From positions 124,001 through 188,000 of the forward strand of contig NZ_JAHDTI010000018.1 of NCBI RefSeq assembly GCF_018531495.1: 64,000 bases of DNA, written 5' to 3'. The notes under the pieces were generated by a model. The model saw only the letters and a list, made by a program, of their open reading frames with translations, had not been told where the DNA came from and ran no database searches. The position numbers and the translations under genes were made by a program. The DNA is from Nonomuraea sediminis (GTDB lineage Bacteria; Actinomycetota; Actinomycetes; Streptosporangiales; Streptosporangiaceae). How positions within the stretch are numbered: position 1 is the first letter of the stretch; each line of letters starts with the position of its first letter. Positions 47,604 through 55,593 of the stretch are shown piece after piece.

Positions 47604-50600
47604 TCACCTCTTCATCGGACGCACCAGCGGAAACGTGACCGTCTGCCGGATGGACGCGCCGGTCAGCAGCATGACGAGCCGGTCCACGCCCAGCCCGAGC
47701 CCGCCCGTCGGCGGCATCGCGTACTCCAGCGCCCCCAGGAAGTCCTCGTCCACCTCCATCGCCTCCGGATCGCCTCCGGCGGCGCGCAGCGACTGCTCGG
47801 TCAGCCGCCGCCGCTGCTCGACGGGGTCGACCAGCTCGGAGTAGGCGGTGCCGATCTCCGCGCCGAAGGCCACCAGGTCCCACCGCTCGGCCAGCCGCGG
47901 GTCGTCGCGGTGCGGCCTGGTCAGCGGCGAGACGTCGGCGGGGAAGTCCAGGTAGAACGTCGGCGCCACGGTCTTCTCCTCCACCAGCCGCTCGTACAGC
48001 TCGAGCACCAGCTGGCCGCGCCCCCACTTCGGGCTGTACGGCACGGCCAGCCGGTCGCACAGCTTGCTCAGCTCCTTGGCGGAGGTGTCGGCGGTGACCT
48101 CCTCGCCGGCGGCGTGGGAGATCGCCTCGTTGACGGGGATCGCCGGCCACTCCCCGGAGATGTCCACCCCCTGCACGACCAGCCCGCCCAGCGCCCGCTG
48201 CGTCGCCTCCTGGATCAGTTCCCTGGCCAGGTCGAGCATGACCCGGTAGTCGGCGTAGGCCTGGTAGGCCTCCAGCATCGTGAATTCCGGGTTGTGCTTG
48301 TAGGACACGCCCTCGTTGCGGAAGGTCCTGCCGAGCTCGAAGACCCGCTCGACCCCGCCCACGCACAGCCGCTTGAGATACAGCTCGGGCGCGATGCGCA
48401 GGTACAGGTCGAGGTCATAGACGTTGATGTGGGTGTGGAAGGGCCGGGCGTTGGCGCCGCCGTGCACCGGCTGCAGGATCGGGGTCTCCACCTCCAGGAA
48501 GCCCCGCCGGATCAGGCCGTCGCGCAGCCCCTGGACGGCGGCGGCGCGCAGGCGCAGCACCTCGCGCGAGCGGGGGTCGGTGATCAGGTCCAGGTGCCGC
48601 TGCCTGACCCTGGCCTCGGGATCGGACAGCCCGAGGTGCTTGTCGGGCAGCGGGTGCAGGCACTTGGCGGTCAGCGTCCAGTCCTCGACCAGCACCGACA
48701 CCTCACCCTTCGCGGAGGTGGTCACCCGGCCACGGCAGCCGACGTGGTCGCCGAGGTCCACGACCTGCCGCCACGACCGCATCGTGGCGGGATCGGTGAG
48801 CATGAGCTGGCGCTCGCCCGCCCAGTCGCGGAGCGTGACGAAGATCACGCCGCCGTGGTCGCGGATCAGCATGACGCGTCCCGCCACGGCCACCGGCTCG
48901 CCGACCGTGACGGCCTGCGCCGTCGTGTGCGTGCGCGCGAAGTTCACCGGGTACGGCTCGGCCACCTGGCCGAGCTTGGCGGTGCGGACCCCGACCTGCT
49001 GCTTGACCGGCGCGCCCGGGGGTTCGGCTGCCGGTTCCGGCAGCAGGGCGGCGGCCTGGGCAGGGATCTGCTGCTCGGCCCCGCGCCGCAGCAGCGTCGG
49101 CAGGCTCGGACCCGCCAGGAAGCCCTCGGCGATGGCCGAGGCGATGCCGACCTTGGGCAGGTCGCGGGTGTCGGCGTAGGCCAGGAAGCGCGGCACCCAC
49201 TCGGGGCGGTACTTCACGTTGGAACGGTAGAGCGACTCGAGCTGCCACCAGCGGGAGAAGAACAGCAGCAGGCTCCGCCAGGCGCGCAGCACCGGGCCCG
49301 CGCCGATGCGGGCGCCCTGCTCGAAAGCGGCCCGGAAGACCGCGAAGTTGAGCGAGATGCGGTCCACGCCCAGCTTGGGTGCCGCCTCGACGAGGCCGGT
49401 CACCATGAACTCCATCAGGCCGTTGTCGGACTCCCTGTCGCGGCGCATGAGGTCGAGCGAGAGCCCGTGCTCGCCCCACGGCACGAACGACAGCACGGCC
49501 GCCTCGTCGCCTTCCGCGGTCAGCGCCTCCACCAGCACGCAGCGGCCGTCGGCCGGGTCGCCCAGGCGGCCGAGCGCCATGGAGAAGCCGCGTTCGGTCT
49601 CGGTGTCGCGCCAGGCGTCGGCCCTGGCCATGACGGCGCGCATCTCCTCCTGCGGCAGGTCGGCGTGGCGGCGCACGCGCAGCGTGTACCCGGCGCGCCT
49701 GACGCGGTGGACGGCCTGCCGTACGCCCCGCATGTCGCGGCCCTGCAGGCTGAAGCCGGCGACACGGACGACGGCCTCGTCGCCGAGCTGCAGCACCTTG
49801 AGCCCGGCCCGGTCGTAGGCGCGGGCGCCCTCCTCGCTCGCGCCGATGGCGGCGGCGGTCCAGCCGTACTCGCGCGCCTGGTCGAGCCAGCACCGGATGG
49901 CCGGTTCCCAGGCCTCGACGTCGCCGATCGGGTCGCCGCCGGCCAGGCTGACGCCGGCCACGACCCGGTAGGAGATCGCGCTCTTGCCGCTCGGGGAGAA
50001 GATCGCGGCCCTGTCGCGGCGGGTGGCGAAGTAGCCGAGCGAGTCGCGCTCGCCGTCGGCGGCCAGCAGCTGCCGCATCCTGATCTCGTCGCCCGGCGGC
50101 AGCTCGGCCGTGGCGCGCTGCGAGCGGAAGAACACCGCGGCGGCGGCCAGCAGCGCGATCGCGCTGATGAGCCCGATCACGAAGGACACCCAGGCGGGGC
50201 CGTGGCCCTGCCGGTCGAAGTCGAGCGTGAGCGCCCCGCCGAACACCTTCTCCAGCACCCACTGGAAGTGGTCGGAGGCCCGCAGCGTGCCGGGGAACGC
50301 GGTGATCAGGCCGTAGCCGACGACCAGGGAGACCAGCAGGCCGCCGGCCAGCACGAGCAGCGCCTTGCGGAAGGAGGCGCGCTGCACCTTGGCGTAGAAC
50401 TCGCGCCTGGCCAGCAGCAGGACGACCAGCAGCACCACGGTGAACACGCCGCTGACCACGACGGGCCCCAGGTGCACGTCCGGCTCGGGCGCGATCAGCG
50501 TCAGCGCGCCGAACAGCACGAGCAGCACGAGCGACAGCCACACGAACACCATGAGCAGCCGGTAGGCGACCCGCTTGCGCCGCGCGATGGCCCCCGCGAG

Positions 50601-50786
50601 CAGCGCCATGAACACCGCGTAGGCCAGGTTGGGCTCGACGGGGAAGACGTAGTCGTTGACGGCCGTGGTGATCGGCTGCAGGAGCAGCCGCAGCGGCCTG
50701 ACCAGCGCGATGACGGCCGAGTACACCGCGACCACAGCGAACGCGCCCGCGAGAACCCTCGGCACCCACCCCCATCGTGCCGTCAT
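47604..50786 (-). CDS. lysX: Bifunctional lysylphosphatidylglycerol synthetase/lysyl-tRNA synthetase LysX
   Basis: 1060 residues in three parts. Seven or so N-terminal spans (about 10-230) lead to an MprF-type DUF2156 transferase domain (about 240-540). An OB-fold (RVMLIRDHGGVIFVTLRDW, about 620-640) and a class II aminoacyl-tRNA synthetase core end the protein, with motif 2 FRNEGVSYKHNPEFTM and motif 3 GLGLGVDRLVML. In mycobacteria LysX charges tRNA with lysine and transfers it to phosphatidylglycerol, which lowers surface charge and resists cationic peptides. The ATG is at 50786. Confidence 0.95.
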   Translation of the reverse strand: MTARWGWVPRVLAGAFAVVAVYSAVIALVRPLRLLLQPITTAVNDYVFPVEPNLAYAVFMALLAGAIARRKRVAYRLLMVFVWLSLVLLVLFGALTLIAPEPDVHLGPVVVSGVFTVVLLVVLLLARREFYAKVQRASFRKALLVLAGGLLVSLVVGYGLITAFPGTLRASDHFQWVLEKVFGGALTLDFDRQGHGPAWVSFVIGLISAIALLAAAAVFFRSQRATAELPPGDEIRMRQLLAADGERDSLGYFATRRDRAAIFSPSGKSAISYRVVAGVSLAGGDPIGDVEAWEPAIRCWLDQAREYGWTAAAIGASEEGARAYDRAGLKVLQLGDEAVVRVAGFSLQGRDMRGVRQAVHRVRRAGYTLRVRRHADLPQEEMRAVMARADAWRDTETERGFSMALGRLGDPADGRCVLVEALTAEGDEAAVLSFVPWGEHGLSLDLMRRDRESDNGLMEFMVTGLVEAAPKLGVDRISLNFAVFRAAFEQGARIGAGPVLRAWRSLLLFFSRWWQLESLYRSNVKYRPEWVPRFLAYADTRDLPKVGIASAIAEGFLAGPSLPTLLRRGAEQQIPAQAAALLPEPAAEPPGAPVKQQVGVRTAKLGQVAEPYPVNFARTHTTAQAVTVGEPVAVAGRVMLIRDHGGVIFVTLRDWAGERQLMLTDPATMRSWRQVVDLGDHVGCRGRVTTSAKGEVSVLVEDWTLTAKCLHPLPDKHLGLSDPEARVRQRHLDLITDPRSREVLRLRAAAVQGLRDGLIRRGFLEVETPILQPVHGGANARPFHTHINVYDLDLYLRIAPELYLKRLCVGGVERVFELGRTFRNEGVSYKHNPEFTMLEAYQAYADYRVMLDLARELIQEATQRALGGLVVQGVDISGEWPAIPVNEAISHAAGEEVTADTSAKELSKLCDRLAVPYSPKWGRGQLVLELYERLVEEKTVAPTFYLDFPADVSPLTRPHRDDPRLAERWDLVAFGAEIGTAYSELVDPVEQRRRLTEQSLRAAGGDPEAMEVDEDFLGALEYAMPPTGGLGLGVDRLVMLLTGASIRQTVTFPLVRPMKR

Positions 50787-50813
50787 TGCCCGGATATACC
50801 CGACTACGCTCCG

Positions 50814-52196
50814 TCAAACCGCCTGGATGATCACCTCAGGCGCTGTGACCTGCACCTGGTGGCCGAAGCCCGGCAGCCGCACCAGCCTGGCCTCCAGCAG
50901 CCCGGCCAGCTCCTCGTGCCGCCTGCGTGAACCGCCCGCGCTGAGCACCGTCACGGGCACGTGAGGGAAGGCGTGCTCGCGGCGGATCTGGCGCAGGTCG
51001 GCGGCCATGTCACGGAAGGCGAGCCACTCCCCCGCGGCCGCCGCGAGCACCTGGCCCTCGCGGTAGACGCCGGGCACGTCGGCGACCCCGGTGACCATCC
51101 TGTGTACGGCGGGCCCTGCCAGCCTGGCGATCGCCCCGGCTCCCCAGGTGCCGCCGAGCGCCGGCAGCCAGCGGCCGATCGCCCTGCCCGCCGCGCTGGT
51201 GCGCCGTTCCCTCCTGGGCAGCGGGCTGGGGTCGACCAGGACCAGGGCGCGGATGCGCAGCGGGTGCAGGCGGGCGAACGCCTCGGCGTGCCAGGCGGCC
51301 ACCGAGTGGGCCACGACCGTGACGTGCTCGGGGTGGGGCGGGGCGAGGGCGGCCAGGCGGGCGGCCTCGCCGTACAGGGTGGGGGTGGTCAGGGCGGCGG
51401 TGCTGCGGCCGAGCCCCGGGCGGTCGAAGCGGATCACGCGGTGCGTGGCGGCCAGGGCGGCGGCGACGCGGTCCCAGTGGTACCAGGCTCCCGCCATGCC
51501 GTCGGTGATGACCACGGCGGGGCCCTCGCCCTGGTCGATCACGTGGAGGTGGGCGACCGGCCGTACCGCCTCCTGCGAGAGCAGCCTGAGCGCCAGGTGG
51601 ACGAGCCAGATCGCGACGATCGTCACCTGGGCGCGCTGGGCCACGCCGGCCAGCCTGCCCGCGGCGATCGCGGCCAGCAGGAGCAGGGTGACGGCGGCCA
51701 TCGTGGTGGTCAGCGCCCACGACATCCGCGAGGGCGGGCTCAGCAGCGCCATCGCCGCCAGCACGGCCAGTACCGCCAGCACGCTGAGCACGGCGTGCGC
51801 GTGGTGGGAAAACGAGAGCGGCCCCCGTTCACAGGCGGGGTCGCTGAGCGCCGCGCAGTCGAGCGGGAAGGCGGCATCGGCAATGGTCAGCAGCCCGAAC
51901 AGGGCCAGTGCCGGCCATCCGGCCTGCTCCCAGCGCCACGGCCCGCGCGCGCCGGTGCGTCCGTCGCCACGCGCGACGGGCAGGACGGCGATCCCGAGCA
52001 GGCAGGCCAGGCCCGCCAGCGCGTCGGTGGTGCGGAACAGCGGCGACCATGGCTGGTCGCGCGCGGCGAGCTCGCTGACGTAACCGTTGACCCTGTCGAC
52101 GCCTGGAGTGGCGAACTGCCCGGGCGCCCAGGCGCTGAACAGGACGGCGGCGATGATGAACGCGCAGGCCGCGGCCAGGATCAGTCTTCGCTCCAC
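50814..52196 (-). CDS. Membrane protein: DUF998-type spans fused to alpha/beta hydrolase
   Basis: 460 residues. The N-terminal 210 residues have about six spans and resemble DUF998. The rest is an alpha/beta hydrolase with the oxyanion segment VITDGMAGAWYHWD, strand/nucleophile VVAHSVAAWHAEAF and the final histidine in PGFGHQVQV. The nucleophile elbow reads AHSVA rather than GxSxG. It ends just before lysX on the same strand. The GTG start has no ribosome site and lies on a dyad (52197-52212), so a leaderless message is likely. The substrate is unknown, perhaps a lipid. Confidence 0.75.
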   Translation of the reverse strand: MERRLILAAACAFIIAAVLFSAWAPGQFATPGVDRVNGYVSELAARDQPWSPLFRTTDALAGLACLLGIAVLPVARGDGRTGARGPWRWEQAGWPALALFGLLTIADAAFPLDCAALSDPACERGPLSFSHHAHAVLSVLAVLAVLAAMALLSPPSRMSWALTTTMAAVTLLLLAAIAAGRLAGVAQRAQVTIVAIWLVHLALRLLSQEAVRPVAHLHVIDQGEGPAVVITDGMAGAWYHWDRVAAALAATHRVIRFDRPGLGRSTAALTTPTLYGEAARLAALAPPHPEHVTVVAHSVAAWHAEAFARLHPLRIRALVLVDPSPLPRRERRTSAAGRAIGRWLPALGGTWGAGAIARLAGPAVHRMVTGVADVPGVYREGQVLAAAAGEWLAFRDMAADLRQIRREHAFPHVPVTVLSAGGSRRRHEELAGLLEARLVRLPGFGHQVQVTAPEVIIQAV

Positions 52197-52212
52197 GTGA
52201 TCATTAGATCAC
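52197..52212. promoter_or_regulatory. Dyad at the hydrolase start
   Basis: GTGATC and GATCAC are perfect arms around ATTA, placed between the pspAB stop and the hydrolase GTG. It could be an operator or a short terminator for pspAB. Confidence 0.4.
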
Positions 52213-52770
52213 TCAGAGTCCTGGAGCCCCCCACACGGGGAACCAGCGGCCCAGATCCTCCTCCAGCGGCAGCTCGTCGGCAAGCACGCCGCGGGCCTCC
52301 AGCTCCAGGGGGTTGTCGCGGCGCTGGCCAGGCCTGGGAGCGAAGGGGTAGAAGGTGCCGCGCTTGTACAGGTAGACCACGGCCAGGCGGCGGCCGTCCT
52401 GGTCGGCGAAGGACACCAGCGAGCACAGCAGCGAGGGGCCGAACCCGGCGTCCTCCAGCGAGGAGTTGACCGCGTGCAGCTCGGTGACCAGGTCGCTGAC
52501 GGCGTCAGGGTCACGGCGCACCAGCAACCAGGTGTAGCCGTAGGCGTCGTCGGACTGCTCGACCCGGTCGCCGAGCAACGCCTTCACGTCGCGCTCGAGC
52601 GTGGCGAACGCGCCGCCCTCCGCGGCACGGAAGGACACAGAGCCGAGACCGGTGGGGACGAGACCGGTGGCGGCCTGCAGCGTGATGGCCGCGGACGGCA
52701 GCGCGAACAGCGCGTCGAGGTTGGGTTTGACCGGCTTGGAACGGCCCAGCAGGGCATCCCACCAGCTCAC
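52213..52770 (-). CDS. pspAB: PspA-associated protein PspAB
   Basis: 185 residues. The start MSWWDALLGRSKPVKPNLDA and the segments DAYGYTWLLVRRD and FYPFAPRPGQRRDN resemble the PspAB family found beside actinobacterial pspA and htpX. No catalytic motif is evident. It lies 7 nt after htpX at the end of the four-gene psp run and probably modulates PspA at the membrane. Confidence 0.82.
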   Translation of the reverse strand: MSWWDALLGRSKPVKPNLDALFALPSAAITLQAATGLVPTGLGSVSFRAAEGGAFATLERDVKALLGDRVEQSDDAYGYTWLLVRRDPDAVSDLVTELHAVNSSLEDAGFGPSLLCSLVSFADQDGRRLAVVYLYKRGTFYPFAPRPGQRRDNPLELEARGVLADELPLEEDLGRWFPVWGAPGL

Positions 52771-52777
52771 GCGGCGG

Positions 52778-53674
52778 TCAACCCCTTCCGAGCTGGGCGG
52801 AGATCTTGGCCAGCTCCGCCACCCGGCGCTCCAGCGTGGGGTGCGTGGAGAACAGGTTGGCGATCGACTGGCGGTTGGCCAGCGCGGGCGCGAAGTAGAA
52901 GGCGTTGAACGGCTCCGCCTCGCGCAGGTCGCGCGTGGGGATCCTGGCCATCTCGCCGCTGACCTTGTACAGCGCGCTCGACAGCGCCGAGGGCTTCTGC
53001 GTGAGCAGCGCCCCTGCCCGGTCGGCGGCCAGTTCGCGGTAGCGCGACAGCGCCCGCGTGAGCAGGAAGCTGATCGCGTACACCACGATCGACACCAGCA
53101 TGATGATCAGCCCGATGGGCAGGCCGCCGCTGTTGTCGCGGCTGCGGCCGAGCCCGCTGTAGAGGGCGAACCTGGTCATCAGCCCGGCCACGATGCCCAG
53201 GAACGAGGCGATGGTCATGACCGCCACATCCCTGTGGGCGACGTGTGACAGCTCGTGGGCGAGCACCCCTTCGAGTTCCTCGCGCTCCAGCCGCCGCAGG
53301 ATGCCCGTCGTCACGCAGACCACGGCCTTGCTCTGGTTACGGCCGGTGGCGAAGGCGTTGGGGACGTCCGAATCCGCGATCGCCACCCGTGGCTTGGGCA
53401 TGTCGGCCATGGCGCACAGCCGGTCGATGATGCCGTGCAGCTCCGGGGCCTGCTCGGGCGTGACCTCCCGGCCGTGCATCGCGTACAGCGCGATGCGGTC
53501 GGAGAAGAAGTACTGCGCGAACAGCAGCGCCGCCGCGATCAGCAACACCGTGACGGCGCTGATGCCGACGGCGATCAGCACCGCCACGAACGCCACGTAG
53601 AGCAGGCCCAGCAGGAACATCGTCACGACCATGCGGCGGGTCAGGCCGCTGTCGGACGCGAAGCGGGTGCTCAC
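52778..53674 (-). CDS. htpX: Membrane metalloprotease HtpX (M48B)
   Basis: 298 residues with spans at about 15-50 and 150-205. The zinc site is VLAHELSHVAHRD (about residues 140-152) with a third ligand in SRYRELAADRAGALL. It degrades damaged membrane proteins. It sits between pspAA and pspAB, a known actinobacterial arrangement that links proteolysis to the PspA membrane stress response. It starts 2 nt after pspAA ends. Confidence 0.93.
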   Translation of the reverse strand: MSTRFASDSGLTRRMVVTMFLLGLLYVAFVAVLIAVGISAVTVLLIAAALLFAQYFFSDRIALYAMHGREVTPEQAPELHGIIDRLCAMADMPKPRVAIADSDVPNAFATGRNQSKAVVCVTTGILRRLEREELEGVLAHELSHVAHRDVAVMTIASFLGIVAGLMTRFALYSGLGRSRDNSGGLPIGLIIMLVSIVVYAISFLLTRALSRYRELAADRAGALLTQKPSALSSALYKVSGEMARIPTRDLREAEPFNAFYFAPALANRQSIANLFSTHPTLERRVAELAKISAQLGRG

Positions 53675-53676
53675 GG

Positions 53677-53955
53677 TCAGCCCGGGATGAGACCCTGGTC
53701 GCCCAGCATCTCCCGGACCTCGTCGATCGAGGCGTCCGCGGGCGGCAGGATCAGCTCCGACGGCTCGAGGCTGTCGTCGGGCAACGCCTTGCCCACGGCC
53801 CGCACCTTGTCGAGCAGGGCGTGCAGCTTGGCGCGGAAGACGTCCTCGTTGCCGGTCTCGATGGCCGACTCCAGCTCTCCGTCGAGCTCGTTCAGCACGG
53901 CGATGTCGTCGGCCGAGATGTCGACCTGACCCTCGCCCATGATTCTGACGATCAT
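53677..53955 (-). CDS. pspAA: PspA-associated protein PspAA
   Basis: 92 residues, starting MIVRIMGEGQVDISADD and ending REMLGDQGLIPG, a compact family member without catalytic residues. It overlaps pspA by 4 nt (ATGA), so the two are made together. It is thought to help PspA act on membranes. Confidence 0.85.
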   Translation of the reverse strand: MIVRIMGEGQVDISADDIAVLNELDGELESAIETGNEDVFRAKLHALLDKVRAVGKALPDDSLEPSELILPPADASIDEVREMLGDQGLIPG

Positions 53956-54758
53956 GCGCCCTCCCCCTGGTGCGGCAGCTGCTGCGTGTGCGGCTGCTGC
54001 TGGGGCTGGGCCTGCTGCTGCGGCTGACCCTGCTCGATGGCGCTCTTGGGAGCCGGGCCCTGGCCGAGCTCGGCCTTCATGCGGGCCAGCTCCAGCTCGA
54101 CGTCCATGCCGCCGCCCATGCGGTCGAGCTCGGCCTGGATGTCGTCGCCACGGGTGCCGCTGAAGTCGTCGAGGGCACCGCTGGCCAGCAGCTCGTCGAT
54201 GGCTCCCGCGCGGGCCTGCATCTGCGCGGTCTTGTCCTCGGCGCGCTGGATCGCCAGACCGACGTCGCCCATCTCCTCGGAGATGCCGGAGAACGCCTCG
54301 TTGATGCGAGTCTGTGCCTCGGCCGCGGTGTAGGTCGCCTTGATCGTCTCCTTCTTGGTGCGGAAGGAGTCGACCTTGGCCTGCAGCCGCTGGGAAGCCG
54401 TGGTGAGCTTCTCCTCCTCGGCCTGCAGGTTGTCGTGCTGGATCTTCAGATCGGCCATCTGCGTCTGCAGGTTGGACCTGCGCTGCAGCGCCTCGCGGGC
54501 CAGGTCCTCGCGCCCGACGGACAGCGCCTTGCGGCCCTGGTCCTCATACCGCTTCGCCTGGGCCTCGATGCCGTTGATCTGGAGCTCCACTCGCTTGCGC
54601 GACGTGGCCACGTCCGCCACACCCCTGCGCACCTTCTGCAGCAGCTCGAGTTGCCGCTGGTAGGAGTAGTCCAGGGTCTCGCGCGGATCTTCCATCTTGT
54701 CCAAGGCCTTGTTGGCCTTGGACTTGAAGATCATTGAAAGTCTCTTCATCACGCTCAT
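53952..54758 (-). CDS. pspA: Phage shock protein A (PspA/IM30/Vipp1 family)
   Basis: 268 residues. An amphipathic N-terminal helix (SVMKRLSMIFKSKANKALDK) precedes a long coiled coil (about 25-220), and the tail is rich in Gln and Pro. The ESCRT-III-like fold forms membrane-covering polymers under envelope stress. From memory the first coding blocks (EDPRETLDYSYQRQLELLQK) are well conserved in the family. The ATG at 54758 is used; 54749 is possible. It is divergent from the DUF3043 gene. LysX and the kinases nearby fit an envelope-stress block. Confidence 0.93.
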   Translation of the reverse strand: MSVMKRLSMIFKSKANKALDKMEDPRETLDYSYQRQLELLQKVRRGVADVATSRKRVELQINGIEAQAKRYEDQGRKALSVGREDLAREALQRRSNLQTQMADLKIQHDNLQAEEEKLTTASQRLQAKVDSFRTKKETIKATYTAAEAQTRINEAFSGISEEMGDVGLAIQRAEDKTAQMQARAGAIDELLASGALDDFSGTRGDDIQAELDRMGGGMDVELELARMKAELGQGPAPKSAIEQGQPQQQAQPQQQPHTQQLPHQGEGA

Positions 54759-54883
54759 GCGCGTCGGCCGTCCCCTTCTTAGGTCGTGCTGGTGTTCACC
54801 CAGTGCAGCGCAGCCGCCTTGGGATTACCCTACGCATAACGCACGGGGGCGTCACTAAGTTGCCTTCCAGGTAGGGTTGACGT

Positions 54884-55495
54884 GTGTTGCGACGCCGTTC
54901 CCAAACCTCCGTGGACGACACCCCCGTCCCCGAAGACGATCCTAAGCCTCAGGGTAAGGGTCGTCCCACACCCAAGCGCCGGGATGCCGAAGGGCGCAGG
55001 CGCCAGCCGGTCTCCGCGCCGAAGGACCGCAAGGAGGCCTACCGGCAGGCCCGCTCCAAGCAGACCGCCGACCGCGAGCGCGCCCGCCAGGGCATGCTGG
55101 CCGGCGACGAGCGCTACTTCCCCGCCAGGGACAAGGGCCCCGCGCGCAAGTTCGCCCGTGACTGGGTCGACTCGCGCCGCCTGCCCAGCCAGTACTTCCT
55201 GCCGTTCTCGCTGCTGATCCTGGCGCTGACGTGGATTCCCTGGCCGATGGCCGTCCGCGCCCAGGTGCTCAGCTGGACCATCACCCTCGGCTGGCCGATC
55301 ATGATGATCGGCGTGCTGTTCACCTCCGTCTTCGTGGCGTGGAAGGTGAAGAAGCTGGTCGCGGAGAAGTATCCGAAGGAGAGCCTCAAGGGCGTGGGCT
55401 TCTACGCCGCGATGCGCGCCCTGCAGATCCGCAAGCTGCGCTTCCCGCCGCCCGCGGTGAAGCCGGGCGGCAAGCCGGTGCCCGTAAAGAAATAA
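54884..55495 (+). CDS. DUF3043 membrane protein
   Basis: 203 residues. A long basic cytoplasmic region (about 1-95, with KDRKEAYRQARSKQTADRER) is followed by a helical hairpin (about 105-150) and a basic tail ending in PVPVKK. This matches DUF3043, an actinobacterial family of unknown role. The GTG at 54884 is used. It is divergent from pspA, with about 125 nt between. Confidence 0.87.
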   Translation: MLRRRSQTSVDDTPVPEDDPKPQGKGRPTPKRRDAEGRRRQPVSAPKDRKEAYRQARSKQTADRERARQGMLAGDERYFPARDKGPARKFARDWVDSRRLPSQYFLPFSLLILALTWIPWPMAVRAQVLSWTITLGWPIMMIGVLFTSVFVAWKVKKLVAEKYPKESLKGVGFYAAMRALQIRKLRFPPPAVKPGGKPVPVKK

Positions 55496-55504
55496 CCGAC
55501 ATTT

Positions 55505-55526
55505 CCCGATATTTCGTTATATCGGG
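55505..55526 (+). promoter_or_regulatory. Dyad upstream of the multicopper oxidase
   Basis: CCCGATAT (55505-55512) and ATATCGGG (55519-55526) are perfect 8-bp arms with TTCGTT between. The site starts 10 nt after the DUF3043 stop and lies about 70 nt before the oxidase start, a normal operator position. Confidence 0.6.
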
Positions 55527-55593
55527 GCAAACCTGTGAGTCGTCACTGGCGTCACACCCGTTGGGGTACCAACTCAGCCGACGGGGAGAACAA

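Noticed and set aside
46653..50930. A 1425-codon plus-strand open frame
   Set aside because: It runs antisense to lysX and the kinase gene; composition is His/Arg/Gly/Gln-rich as expected from reverse reading of GC-rich codons, and no domain is visible.
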